Assembly: GCA_017619795.1 (NCBI GenBank)
Contig: JAFZRP010000121.1
Location: 1 to 36,420 of the forward strand
Reading direction: 5' to 3'
DNA from: Treponema sp.
GTDB lineage: Bacteria; Spirochaetota; Spirochaetia; Treponematales; Treponemataceae
DNA length: 36,420 nt
The position numbers and the translations under genes were made by a program. The first letter of the stretch is position 1, and each line of letters starts with the position of its first letter. Of this stretch, positions 17,173-24,771 are shown in pieces. The notes under the pieces are model-generated. The model did no database searches and was not told the DNA's origin. It worked only from the letters and a program-made list of their open reading frames with translations.

Positions 17173-17201
17173 TTTACATTTTTCTTTCTTAGTGCTATAT
17201 T
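17173..17201 (+). promoter_or_regulatory. strong sigma-70 promoter for the paaK transcript
   Basis: TTTACA (17173-17178), exactly 17 bases, TATATT (17196-17201). The expected start point is at or next to the A of the ATG at 17208, which would make the first reading frame leaderless. Confidence 0.7.
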
Positions 17202-17207
17202 CAGCGT

Positions 17208-17270
17208 ATGTTAAGAACTTTAGGCTTACTTAAGAGCCGTTCATTTGTCTTTACATTCTTTTTCGCCTAA
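17208..17270 (+). CDS. putative Phe-rich leader peptide of the paaK operon
   Basis: A 20-codon frame begins 6 bases after a near-consensus -10 box and ends SFVFTFFFA. Five of the last eight residues are Phe, and the stop codon sits in the loop of a perfect hairpin (17262-17277). This resembles the E. coli PheL leader, which has runs of Phe codons before an attenuator. The gene downstream is phenylacetate-CoA ligase, followed by a double-ACT protein, so sensing of phenylalanine charging makes biological sense. There is no Shine-Dalgarno site; translation would have to be leaderless. The region is T-rich, and T-rich codons read as Phe by chance, so this remains a hypothesis. Confidence 0.45.
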   Translation: MLRTLGLLKSRSFVFTFFFA

Positions 17271-17294
17271 GGGCGAACTTCTCTTATCTTTTTT
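17231..17294 (+). promoter_or_regulatory. attenuator-like region with competing hairpins and T-run
   Basis: Outer stem: TAAGAG 17231-17236 with CTCTTA 17281-17286, plus GTTC 17239-17242 with GAAC 17275-17278, followed directly by TCTTTTTT (17287-17294). Inner stem: TTCGCC 17262-17267 with GGCGAA 17272-17277. The two share GAA at 17275-17277, so they cannot both form fully. The Phe codons lie between the outer arms. Confidence 0.45.
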
Positions 17295-17405
17295 GTGCAA
17301 TGCGCACTAGTGGCCGTGCACGGTAATCAATCCAATTGCAAATTAAAATCAAAACTAAATAAAAGGGTCTTGAACATGGTCCAAGTACCCTATGTGAGGA
17401 ATATT

Positions 17406-18716
17406 ATGAATATGAGATATTATCAGAAAGAATCTGAATGTATGCCGTTGGACGAGCTTAAAAAGCTTCAGGGAAAAAGACTTGCAGAAAACTTCCGCCA
17501 CGTTTACGAAAATGTTGAATATTATAGAAAGCGCTGTCAGGAAGCTGGTGTAACTCCTGATGATATTAAAGGTCTTGAAGATCTTGATAAGATTCCATTC
17601 ACCTGCAAGGATGATTTGCGCCAGACTTATCCGTATGGACTTTTCGCTGTTCCAATGAGCAAGGTTGTTCGAATCCACGCTTCTTCAGGAACAACTGGAA
17701 AGCAGATTGTTGTAGGCTACACAAAAGAAGACCTCGATATCTGGGATGATTGTACAGCACGTCAGCTTGTTGCAGTTGGTGCAGATGAAAACGACATTGT
17801 TCAGGGTGCTTACGGCTACGGTCTTTTCACTGGAGGCTTTGGTCTTCACGGTGGTGCTACAAAGCTTGGCTGCGAGGTTATTCCTATTTCCAGCGGTAAC
17901 ACACAGCGTCAGATTACCTTCATGCAGGATTTGAAATCTACAATCCTTTGCTGTACACCATCATACGCTGCATACCTTGGCGAAACTCTTAAAGATATGG
18001 GACTTTCTCCAAAAGACATTTGCCTTAAGGCTGGTATTTTCGGTGCTGAACCTTGGACAGAAGAAATGCGCCGAGATATTGAAAAATCACTTGGAATCAA
18101 AGCTTACGATATTTACGGTCTTACAGAGGTTATGGGACCTGGCGTTGCTTACGAATGTGCCGAACAGAAGGGTATGCACGTAAACGAAGACCACTTTATT
18201 ATAGAAACAATTGATCCGGAAACTGGAAAACGTCTCCCGGACGGAGAAAAAGGTGAGCTTGTTTTCACTGCAATTACAAAGAAAGCCTTCCCTCTTATGC
18301 GCTTCAGAACAAAGGATATTGGTGTTCTTAACCGTGCACCTTGCAGCTGTGGCCGAACCTTCGTTAGAATGAGTAAGCCAATGGGTAGAACTGATGATAT
18401 GCTCATTATCCGCGGTGTTAACGTATTCCCAAGCCAGATTGAAGGCGTGCTTTTGCAGAACGGTTATCCACCAAACTACCAGATTCTTGTTGGTCGCGAA
18501 AACAATACAGATACCTTCGAGATCAAGGTTGAAATGATTCCTGAAAAGTTCAGCGATGTTATTTCAGAAGTACACCAGGCAGAAAAGCAGCTTGAAAGTG
18601 CCCTTCTTTCTGTTCTTCAGATTAAGGCAAAGGTAACACTTGTTGCACCAAAGAGTATTACACGTTCAGAAGGTAAAGCTAAACGTGTTATTGATACACG
18701 AAAATTACATGACTAA
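17406..18716 (+). CDS. paaK: phenylacetate-CoA ligase (AMP-forming)
   Basis: This 436-residue adenylate-forming enzyme activates phenylacetate or other arylacetates to CoA thioesters. The start MNMRYYQKESECMPLDEL and the motif SSGTTGK (93-99) are typical; IYGLTEVMGPGVAYEC and the C-terminal SITRSEGKAKRVIDTR follow. GAGG stands 6 bases before this ATG; an alternative ATG at 17376 is preceded by AAGGG at 8 bases and would add 10 residues. In anaerobes such ligases serve Phe fermentation or the reverse route, where phenylacetyl-CoA is carboxylated to phenylpyruvate for Phe synthesis. No indolepyruvate oxidoreductase gene is in the window. Confidence 0.92.
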   Translation: MNMRYYQKESECMPLDELKKLQGKRLAENFRHVYENVEYYRKRCQEAGVTPDDIKGLEDLDKIPFTCKDDLRQTYPYGLFAVPMSKVVRIHASSGTTGKQIVVGYTKEDLDIWDDCTARQLVAVGADENDIVQGAYGYGLFTGGFGLHGGATKLGCEVIPISSGNTQRQITFMQDLKSTILCCTPSYAAYLGETLKDMGLSPKDICLKAGIFGAEPWTEEMRRDIEKSLGIKAYDIYGLTEVMGPGVAYECAEQKGMHVNEDHFIIETIDPETGKRLPDGEKGELVFTAITKKAFPLMRFRTKDIGVLNRAPCSCGRTFVRMSKPMGRTDDMLIIRGVNVFPSQIEGVLLQNGYPPNYQILVGRENNTDTFEIKVEMIPEKFSDVISEVHQAEKQLESALLSVLQIKAKVTLVAPKSITRSEGKAKRVIDTRKLHD

Positions 18717-18743
18717 TGAGATTAAAAGGATAAGGAGAAAAAA

Positions 18744-19175
18744 ATGACTATTAAACAGATTTCTATTTTTATTGAAAACCGAAGAAATGCTTTGTCAGAG
18801 CTTACAAATGTTCTGGCAACACACAATATCAACATCCGCGCATTATGTCTTGCAGATTCTAGCGATTTTGGAATTGCGCGTCTTATCGTAGATAACTCAG
18901 AACAGGTACAGGCTGCCCTGGAACGCTCTCACTACATTGTAAAGGTTACTTCTGTAATTGCAATTGAGATTCCAGATGAAAGCGGTAGTCTTAACAAAAT
19001 CCTTAAGGTATTGGCTGATAATGGACGCAATGTTGAATACATGTATGGCTTTACAGGCCGCAAAACAAACTCTGCTTATATGATTATCCGCTGTACAGAT
19101 ATTCCTGAGACCGAAAAAGTTCTTGATAAAGCCGGCATAAGGATGATGGATCAGAACGAACTTGTAAACATATAA
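18744..19175 (+). CDS. tandem ACT-domain protein (amino-acid-binding)
   Basis: This 143-residue protein is made of two ACT domains (about 1-70 and 71-143) and nothing else. The first starts KQISIFIENRRNALSELTNVL, the second IAIEIPDESGSLNKILKVL, each a beta strand followed by the ligand-binding turn. ACT domains bind amino acids and regulate enzymes. Proteins like this are often next to phenylacetate-CoA ligase genes, so it may sense an aromatic amino acid for PaaK; that is inference. It lies 27 bases after paaK with AAGGAGA before the ATG. Confidence 0.88.
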   Translation: MTIKQISIFIENRRNALSELTNVLATHNINIRALCLADSSDFGIARLIVDNSEQVQAALERSHYIVKVTSVIAIEIPDESGSLNKILKVLADNGRNVEYMYGFTGRKTNSAYMIIRCTDIPETEKVLDKAGIRMMDQNELVNI

Positions 19176-19190
19176 TTTGTGGAGAAAAAA

Positions 19191-19589
19191 ATGACAGATA
19201 TTGAAAAAGCCCGCGAGTTTTTTGGTAAAGATACATACGCAACAGTTGCTTCCGGCATTCAGATTGATGAAATCGGCGAACACTATTCAAAGTGTTCAAT
19301 GAATATTACCGACAATCACAAGAATGCTTACGGCGGAGTAATGGGCGGTGCTATTTTTACACTTGCAGACTTTGCCTTTGCGGTTGCATCTAATTTTAAT
19401 GCACCGCAGACAGTATCTGTCACAAGCCAGATCAATTTTATTGGTATGGCAAAAGGCAAATGCCTCATAGCAGAATCTAAAGTCATAAAAGACGGTCGCA
19501 CAACCTGCCTTTACGATGTTTTTATAACAGACGAGCTTGGAACAAAAGTCGCTTACGTAACAATAACCGGCATGAAGCTTAGTCACTAA
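19191..19589 (+). CDS. hotdog-fold acyl-CoA thioesterase (PaaI family)
   Basis: This 132-residue protein has the PaaI-type hotdog fold: NHKNAYGGVMGGAIFTLADF spans the central helix and active-site region, followed by the strand TVSVTSQINFI. The family often has His before GG in this helix (HGG); here it is Met (MGG). The Asp of TLADF is kept. A GTG four codons upstream overlaps the GGAG ribosome site, so the ATG at 19191 is chosen. It lies 15 bases after the ACT gene and could release arylacetyl-CoA made by PaaK. Confidence 0.85.
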   Translation: MTDIEKAREFFGKDTYATVASGIQIDEIGEHYSKCSMNITDNHKNAYGGVMGGAIFTLADFAFAVASNFNAPQTVSVTSQINFIGMAKGKCLIAESKVIKDGRTTCLYDVFITDELGTKVAYVTITGMKLSH

Positions 19590-19622
19590 TCATCATTTAT
19601 ACAATCTCATTAAAAAAATAAA

Positions 19623-19650
19623 TTGTTATATCCTAAAACTGTGGTATAAT
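19623..19650 (+). promoter_or_regulatory. promoter of the EAL/pseudo-kinase gene
   Basis: TTGTTA (19623-19628), 16 bases, perfect TATAAT (19645-19650). Leader of about 40 bases with GAAGGGG close before the ATG at 19696. Confidence 0.65.
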
Positions 19651-19695
19651 TAATAGAAAGTGGGAGAAAGCTAATAACTTTTCTTTGAAGGGGCT

Positions 19696-22614
19696 ATGAG
19701 GAAATTTAAATTCGAAAGCATAGCAAAGGTTCTCCTTATTGACAGCAATAAAGACGATGCTGATTTCCTTACAGAACTTATTTCCCCAAATTTTGAAGTT
19801 ATTTATGCATATGACCATGTAAGAGCCCTTGCAATTCTGATGAATGGTCAGAATACATTTTCCACAATTATCGTTGACCTTAAAAACGCAATCCCACTGT
19901 TACAGACAATCAGAAAAAATCCTATTTTCAAGAGCGTGCCGGTCATTATCAGTTCCGATTCTACAAATCCTGACCTTGAAGATGCTCTCCTGGACCTTGA
20001 CGTTATCTACTTTTTGAAAAAGCCTTACAACAAAACCCGCGTAATAAGCCGAATAAAAAATACAATTCAGCTTTTCGAAGCAAATAAGGCAATTATTGAG
20101 CTTGAGCGCGACGAGCTTACAGGACTTTATACGCGTCAGGCGTTTTTGCATAAGGCCGAAGAAATAAGAAGCTGCAGTCCTGGCAGAAACTTCTGTATTA
20201 TTGCTTTTGATTTTGATAATTTTAAGTCTACAAATACGCTTTACGGCGAGAAGAAGTGCAACGAGTTTCTTTCGTACACGGCACACGCACTTATGGAAAA
20301 GGTACCTTACGGTATAAGCGGACGTTTCGGCGGCGATCAGTTTATTCTGTTCTTTACTTACAGAGACAAGGTTGATATTGAGCTGCTCGAAAGAATACGA
20401 AGATCCATTCTTGACTCCGCACCTATTCCACATCAGATTGTAAAGATTGGTGTATATGCTCCAATAGATCCTGAAACTTCAATGGTTCTCTGCTGCGACC
20501 GGGCTTTCTTTGCAATCCGCGGCATAAAGGGCATTTACGGCAAGGATATAGCTTTTTTTGAAAGTACCCTTCTCCAGCAGCTTCTGGATGAACAGCGCAT
20601 AATTGAAACAATGGAACAGGGACTCCACAACGGCGAGTTCCACGTATTCTATCAGCCAAAGCACGAATCCGTGAGCGGTAAAATTGCAGGCGCAGAAGCA
20701 CTTGTCCGCTGGAAGCATCCGGAATACGGATTCTTGTCGCCAAAACAGTTTATTCCTCTTTTTGAACGCAATGGCTTTATTTCCAGACTCGACTGCTATA
20801 TTCTGGAGCAGGTTTGTAAAGATATCAAACGCTGGCAGACTAACGGCTTCCCTATTGTTCCTGTTTCCGTAAACATTTCGCGCCACGACTTTCTTGAACC
20901 AGGTTGTCTAGAACACCAGTACGATATTATAGAACAATATCAAATTGACCATGATTATCTGCACATGGAGGTTACAGAATCGCTGTACTCCGAAAATACC
21001 GAGCTTATAATTTCTAAGGTAAAGCAAACTCAGAATATGGGCTTCTTGATTGAAATGGATGATTTTGGTTCGGGCTACTCTTCTCTTGGTATGCTTTCGC
21101 GCTTCCCTCTAGATATTCTTAAGCTTGATATAAGCTTTGTACAGAATATTAAAGATAACCATATTGTAATTGAAAACATCATCAAAATGGCACACAACAT
21201 GGGTCTTCTTACTGTTGCTGAAGGTGCAGAATCAAACGAGCAGTTCAGAACCCTCAGAAGTCTTGGCTGCGATTTTATTCAGGGCTATTATTTTTCAAAA
21301 CCGCTTTCTACAGTTGATTTTGAAGATTATCTTAACAAATCTACCATTTTTACTGCAGAAAAGAGTGCAACTCCTAAGAGTCAGATTTCTAAAACAATCT
21401 CCCTTAGCGAATCAATGCTTATTGCGGTAAACGAAGTTGCCGAAAGTCTGCCGGGAGGCTTCTTCTCTTGCCATGCTGATGGAGATTTTGAACTTATTGC
21501 CTTTAATAGTGAGCTTGTTTCAATTTATGACTGTGAATCTGTAGAAGAGTTCCGTAAGTTTACTCACAACAAGTTTAATAATCTTATTTTTGCAGATGAT
21601 TATGATGATGTCATAGACGAGATTCGCAAACAGATTTCTCCTGATAATGATATTGCCAACATTGAATTCAGGATTAAAAGCAAAAAAGGCGAAATAAAAG
21701 AAGTAAGAACCTTTGGAAGATACATTCATGCCGAACGCTACGGCAATATTTTCTATGTTTTTGTAAACGATGTAACAGAAGACAACAAACGCAAGATTGA
21801 AGAAGAAAAGGAAAAACTCAAACAGATAGAGCTTGAAGCAAGTATTGGAATAGAAAAGGCTTCTAACCAGGCAAAGAATCTTTTTATGTACAATGTTGCA
21901 AACGATATTCTTAAGCCGATGAAGTCAATCATTAAATACACCGATGAAATGCAGTCAAATATTTCTAACAGAGAGCTTCTTGAAAAATATATTGTAAAGG
22001 CAAAGCACTCAGAAGAGCATATTCTTTCTTTTATAAACAATATTATGGAGCTTTCGCAGCTGGAAAACGGAGAAATCAAGCTTACAGAAGTTCCAACAGA
22101 CATAACAAATGCTACAGCAAACATCTTTAATCTTATAAGGGATGCTGCCGAACAAAAGAATATTAAGGTTGAATATTCCTCAGAAATTATCCATCCATAT
22201 ATTTATCAGGATATTCTGCACACAACAGACGTTGTTTTAAATATTCTTATGAATGCCCTTAAATACACCAGCCCTGGCGGCACAATAAAGTTTAAGCTCA
22301 TTCAGTATCCTGGCAAAAATGATAATGAATGCACAGTAGACTTTATCTGCGAAGACACGGGAATTGGTATTTCCAAAGAGTTCCTGCCATACGTTTATGA
22401 AAACTTCTCCCGCGAAGATAACGAAATTAACAAGGAGTTCCCAAGCTCCGGTCTCGGCTTAAACATTGCCAAAAAGCTTCTTGTTCTTATGCACGGTACA
22501 ATTGAAATCTCCAGCGAAAAAGGCAAAGGAACTACTGTTCGAACATCGCAGCCACACCGCATGGCCAAACAAAGTGATGTTGGCAAAGACAACATGCTTA
22601 TGGCGAATATGTAG
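19696..22614 (+). CDS. REC-GGDQF-EAL-PAS-HisKA(degenerate)-HATPase hybrid signalling protein
   Basis: This 972-residue cytoplasmic protein has no membrane segment. Domains: receiver (about 9-125, phospho-Asp61 in IIVDL, Lys109 in FLKKP); diguanylate cyclase domain (about 135-290) with FGGDQF (212-216) instead of GGDEF; EAL phosphodiesterase domain (about 300-550) with its key residues in place: Glu334 of EAL, Asn393, Glu428, Asp455-Asp456, Lys477, Glu509, Gln529; PAS (about 575-695); coiled coil; HisKA-like helix pair (about 715-790) in which the usual SHE is AND (Asn736 in MYNVANDILKP); HATPase (about 800-950) with N box Asn853, EDTGIGIS and GLGLNIAKKLL. It should degrade c-di-GMP; the kinase part lacks its phosphoacceptor and may only bind ATP or act on another protein. 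Confidence 0.9.
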   Translation: MRKFKFESIAKVLLIDSNKDDADFLTELISPNFEVIYAYDHVRALAILMNGQNTFSTIIVDLKNAIPLLQTIRKNPIFKSVPVIISSDSTNPDLEDALLDLDVIYFLKKPYNKTRVISRIKNTIQLFEANKAIIELERDELTGLYTRQAFLHKAEEIRSCSPGRNFCIIAFDFDNFKSTNTLYGEKKCNEFLSYTAHALMEKVPYGISGRFGGDQFILFFTYRDKVDIELLERIRRSILDSAPIPHQIVKIGVYAPIDPETSMVLCCDRAFFAIRGIKGIYGKDIAFFESTLLQQLLDEQRIIETMEQGLHNGEFHVFYQPKHESVSGKIAGAEALVRWKHPEYGFLSPKQFIPLFERNGFISRLDCYILEQVCKDIKRWQTNGFPIVPVSVNISRHDFLEPGCLEHQYDIIEQYQIDHDYLHMEVTESLYSENTELIISKVKQTQNMGFLIEMDDFGSGYSSLGMLSRFPLDILKLDISFVQNIKDNHIVIENIIKMAHNMGLLTVAEGAESNEQFRTLRSLGCDFIQGYYFSKPLSTVDFEDYLNKSTIFTAEKSATPKSQISKTISLSESMLIAVNEVAESLPGGFFSCHADGDFELIAFNSELVSIYDCESVEEFRKFTHNKFNNLIFADDYDDVIDEIRKQISPDNDIANIEFRIKSKKGEIKEVRTFGRYIHAERYGNIFYVFVNDVTEDNKRKIEEEKEKLKQIELEASIGIEKASNQAKNLFMYNVANDILKPMKSIIKYTDEMQSNISNRELLEKYIVKAKHSEEHILSFINNIMELSQLENGEIKLTEVPTDITNATANIFNLIRDAAEQKNIKVEYSSEIIHPYIYQDILHTTDVVLNILMNALKYTSPGGTIKFKLIQYPGKNDNECTVDFICEDTGIGISKEFLPYVYENFSREDNEINKEFPSSGLGLNIAKKLLVLMHGTIEISSEKGKGTTVRTSQPHRMAKQSDVGKDNMLMANM

Positions 22615-22616
22615 AA

Positions 22617-22631
22617 GCGAGCTAGCGAGCA
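22617..22631. repeat. 15-bp repeat shared with 15268-15282
   Basis: GCGAGCTAGCGAGCA occurs here, two bases after a stop codon, and exactly again between tpiA and secG. It contains the palindrome GCTAGC. Confidence 0.6.
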
Positions 22632-22657
22632 TAAAACGCATTTTCCAGTTGTTAAAT

Positions 22658-22687
22658 AAAAAAGGCTGCCCGAATGAGCAGCCTTTT
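22658..22687. terminator. bidirectional intrinsic terminator
   Basis: GGCTGC 22664-22669 pairs with GCAGCC 22678-22683, with an A-run before and TTTTGTGTTTT after. It lies between two convergent genes and can serve both. Confidence 0.8.
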
Positions 22688-22718
22688 GTGTTTTAGTTAG
22701 ACTAGTAAAGAATTAATC

Positions 22719-24191
22719 TTACTCATATTTAGACTTGTCGTTATAAAGAACTCTGTTTGTATCTTTATTGATAGCGTTATCCCAATCACCATCATAAAGT
22801 CTAATACCACCCCAGTCACCCCAGTCAGGAGCTACAGGCTGACCGTTTGCTTCAATGTCGCCACCGTGAGCATCATCTTTCCAAGAAGTAAGAATAGAAC
22901 CAACTCCAAGAGTTATTTTTCCTTTCTGCTCTTCGTTTATTTCAGCATCTGCTGTAAACTTTACAATAACGTTATGTGTTGCATCTCCAATATTCAAAGT
23001 TCCATTTGTAACAGTAAACCAAGAATCTACAAAGAAATATGGAAGTTCTGTAACCATCCAGTCTACAGTTCTAGCACTTTCAATATAAGAACCACCTTTC
23101 AAAACAATTGCCTGATATTTATTCTTTACAGTTACATCAGCTGGATCATGGAAGCTGTTAGATGTATCTACTGTATAGTTTTTAGAGCAGGTCAAAGGCC
23201 AGTCATTGTTATAGAATACATTATTTATAACAGTAGAATCTTTTGCATCGGCATCAATCATTAATGCAGCAGAATAGCTATCATCTGATTTATTGCTTAC
23301 AAACACACAGTTAGCTACATTTGCTTTCTTATTCAACTTTAAAGCATATTCGTTTGAATAACGGAATGTAGTATAAGCAAAGGTTGAACCCTGTGCACCA
23401 TCAATTCTAATACCTTTCCAGTCACCCTTTGCAGCCTTTGTTGAACTGCCAATGAACTCAGGAATCTTAATACCAACAGATTCATCAAGATAAGATGTAA
23501 AATATACAGGATAGTCTTTAGTACCACCAACAGCAATTGTTCCAGTACCAGTTGTAACGATATCAGCATCTTTTCCACATTTTACAACTGTGCCAGCAGG
23601 AATAACAAGTGATTTATCTACAGTAAGCCAACCGTCTATATAATATGTATACAATGAGTTCCAGGTTGTATTTGACTCAATGTAACCATGAACTCGTTCA
23701 ATATTACTTACTGTAACTGCATATCTTTCAGACCAGTTGTCTTTTGTTTTTCCAGTTTTTAAGTTTGTATTTGTTACTTTACACCAGTAATAAGTTACTT
23801 CACCATCTTTTGCAGGAGCTGTTGGTGCAACAGTTGCTAATATACGTGTTTTTGCAGCAATTTTTTCAGCATCTGTTGTTCCTTCAAATGCAGTAGCATT
23901 CTCTCGTTTATCAGTTGAACTACTATACCACTGATATGACAAAACTCCACTATCACCAACTTCAGCTTTAATTGTAAGAGTATATGGAGCTCCATAATGC
24001 ACCATAAAGCTATATCCTTCATCTTCAGATGTAATACTTGGAGATTCTGGATCAGGTGTATTATTTTTCTGTTCCTCTAATTCTTCTGCTCCCTTATTTA
24101 ACAGTTTTCCCAGAATCTGTGTACATCCAGTCATGGCAAACACAACAAACAAAAGTGCCAAAACACTCAACGCTTTTTTAAAAAGTTTCAT
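22719..24191 (-). CDS. beta-helix lipoprotein with Ig-like N-terminal domain
   Basis: This is a 490-residue lipoprotein: signal with FAMTGC, Cys23 the lipidated residue. After a Glu/Pro-rich linker an Ig-like domain follows (about 45-160, YQWYSSS, YYWCKVTN). The rest is a right-handed beta-helix with two similar modules, each running from YIES through a W-rich strand to GDW(K/G)GIR; the second module stops shortly after GDWGGIRLYDGDWDN, so it looks cut short. GGAGG stands 5 bases before the ATG; the ATG six codons earlier overlaps that site and is rejected. It is probably a surface or periplasmic protein; ligand unknown. Confidence 0.75.
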   Translation of the reverse strand: MKLFKKALSVLALLFVVFAMTGCTQILGKLLNKGAEELEEQKNNTPDPESPSITSEDEGYSFMVHYGAPYTLTIKAEVGDSGVLSYQWYSSSTDKRENATAFEGTTDAEKIAAKTRILATVAPTAPAKDGEVTYYWCKVTNTNLKTGKTKDNWSERYAVTVSNIERVHGYIESNTTWNSLYTYYIDGWLTVDKSLVIPAGTVVKCGKDADIVTTGTGTIAVGGTKDYPVYFTSYLDESVGIKIPEFIGSSTKAAKGDWKGIRIDGAQGSTFAYTTFRYSNEYALKLNKKANVANCVFVSNKSDDSYSAALMIDADAKDSTVINNVFYNNDWPLTCSKNYTVDTSNSFHDPADVTVKNKYQAIVLKGGSYIESARTVDWMVTELPYFFVDSWFTVTNGTLNIGDATHNVIVKFTADAEINEEQKGKITLGVGSILTSWKDDAHGGDIEANGQPVAPDWGDWGGIRLYDGDWDNAINKDTNRVLYNDKSKYE

Positions 24192-24219
24192 ACGAACCTC
24201 CGTTATCATATATAGTATT

Positions 24220-24248
24220 ATTATAAATCACAAAATATAATTTGGAAA
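24220..24248 (-). promoter_or_regulatory. promoter of the beta-helix lipoprotein gene
   Basis: On the minus strand TTTCCA (24248-24243), 17 bases, TATAAT (24225-24220), about 30 bases before the ATG. The same boxes with a 16-base spacer precede the sensor kinase gene at 32508-32535. Confidence 0.65.
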
Positions 24249-24261
24249 GTTTTTTTTATTT

Positions 24262-24669
24262 TTATGCTATTTTGCCGTTTTCGCGAAGAATCTGTTCTAT
24301 AAGCTCGACCATTTCGTAAACCATGGCATCGCAGTGAGGCTTACGTTCGCCACCGCGTTCCTTGTTTACGCGCAAAAGATCTGCACAGTAAATCATTCCT
24401 TCGTGCTTTTCCTTTACAAACTCAACTACGCGTTTAGTTGTAGGTACATCATCAATACCAAAAAGACCAAGAGCCATAAGTGCGCCGGTGATTACGCCGC
24501 AGGTTCCGCCGGTTTTCATTCCAAGCCCAAAACAGCTGCCCATTTTATAAGCAAGCTCATCGCTTACACCTGCATCGCGGTTAAAAGTCATCAATACTGA
24601 CTGCGCACAATTATGATGTGGTTCTACAATTGCTCTTATTTCTTTTGCTCTTTCAAGATATTTACTCAT
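24262..24669 (-). CDS. C_GCAxxG_C_C family protein (putative redox protein)
   Basis: This 135-residue protein has the family's spaced cysteines: Cys21 (HHNCAQSV), Cys46 (GSCFGLGM), Cys57 (GGTCGVITGALMALG), Cys95 and Cys113 (PHCDAMV). The family is thought to be redox-active or metal-binding; the exact reaction is unknown. AGAGG precedes the ATG. It is divergent from the GH5 gene and followed by the lipoprotein gene, which has its own promoter. Confidence 0.85.
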   Translation of the reverse strand: MSKYLERAKEIRAIVEPHHNCAQSVLMTFNRDAGVSDELAYKMGSCFGLGMKTGGTCGVITGALMALGLFGIDDVPTTKRVVEFVKEKHEGMIYCADLLRVNKERGGERKPHCDAMVYEMVELIEQILRENGKIA

Positions 24670-24771
24670 ATTCTGCCTCTACATATAGTATAAACCAAAT
24701 GTGCATAAAAAAACATCTAACTCTACACAAAAAATCATACCTTTTATTCATTTTAGCGGTAAACTTTGAGT

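Noticed and set aside
17271..17405. T-box or metabolite riboswitch before paaK
   Set aside because: I found neither a T-box bulge sequence nor a known aptamer core; only short competing stems (GTGC/GCAC) are visible.
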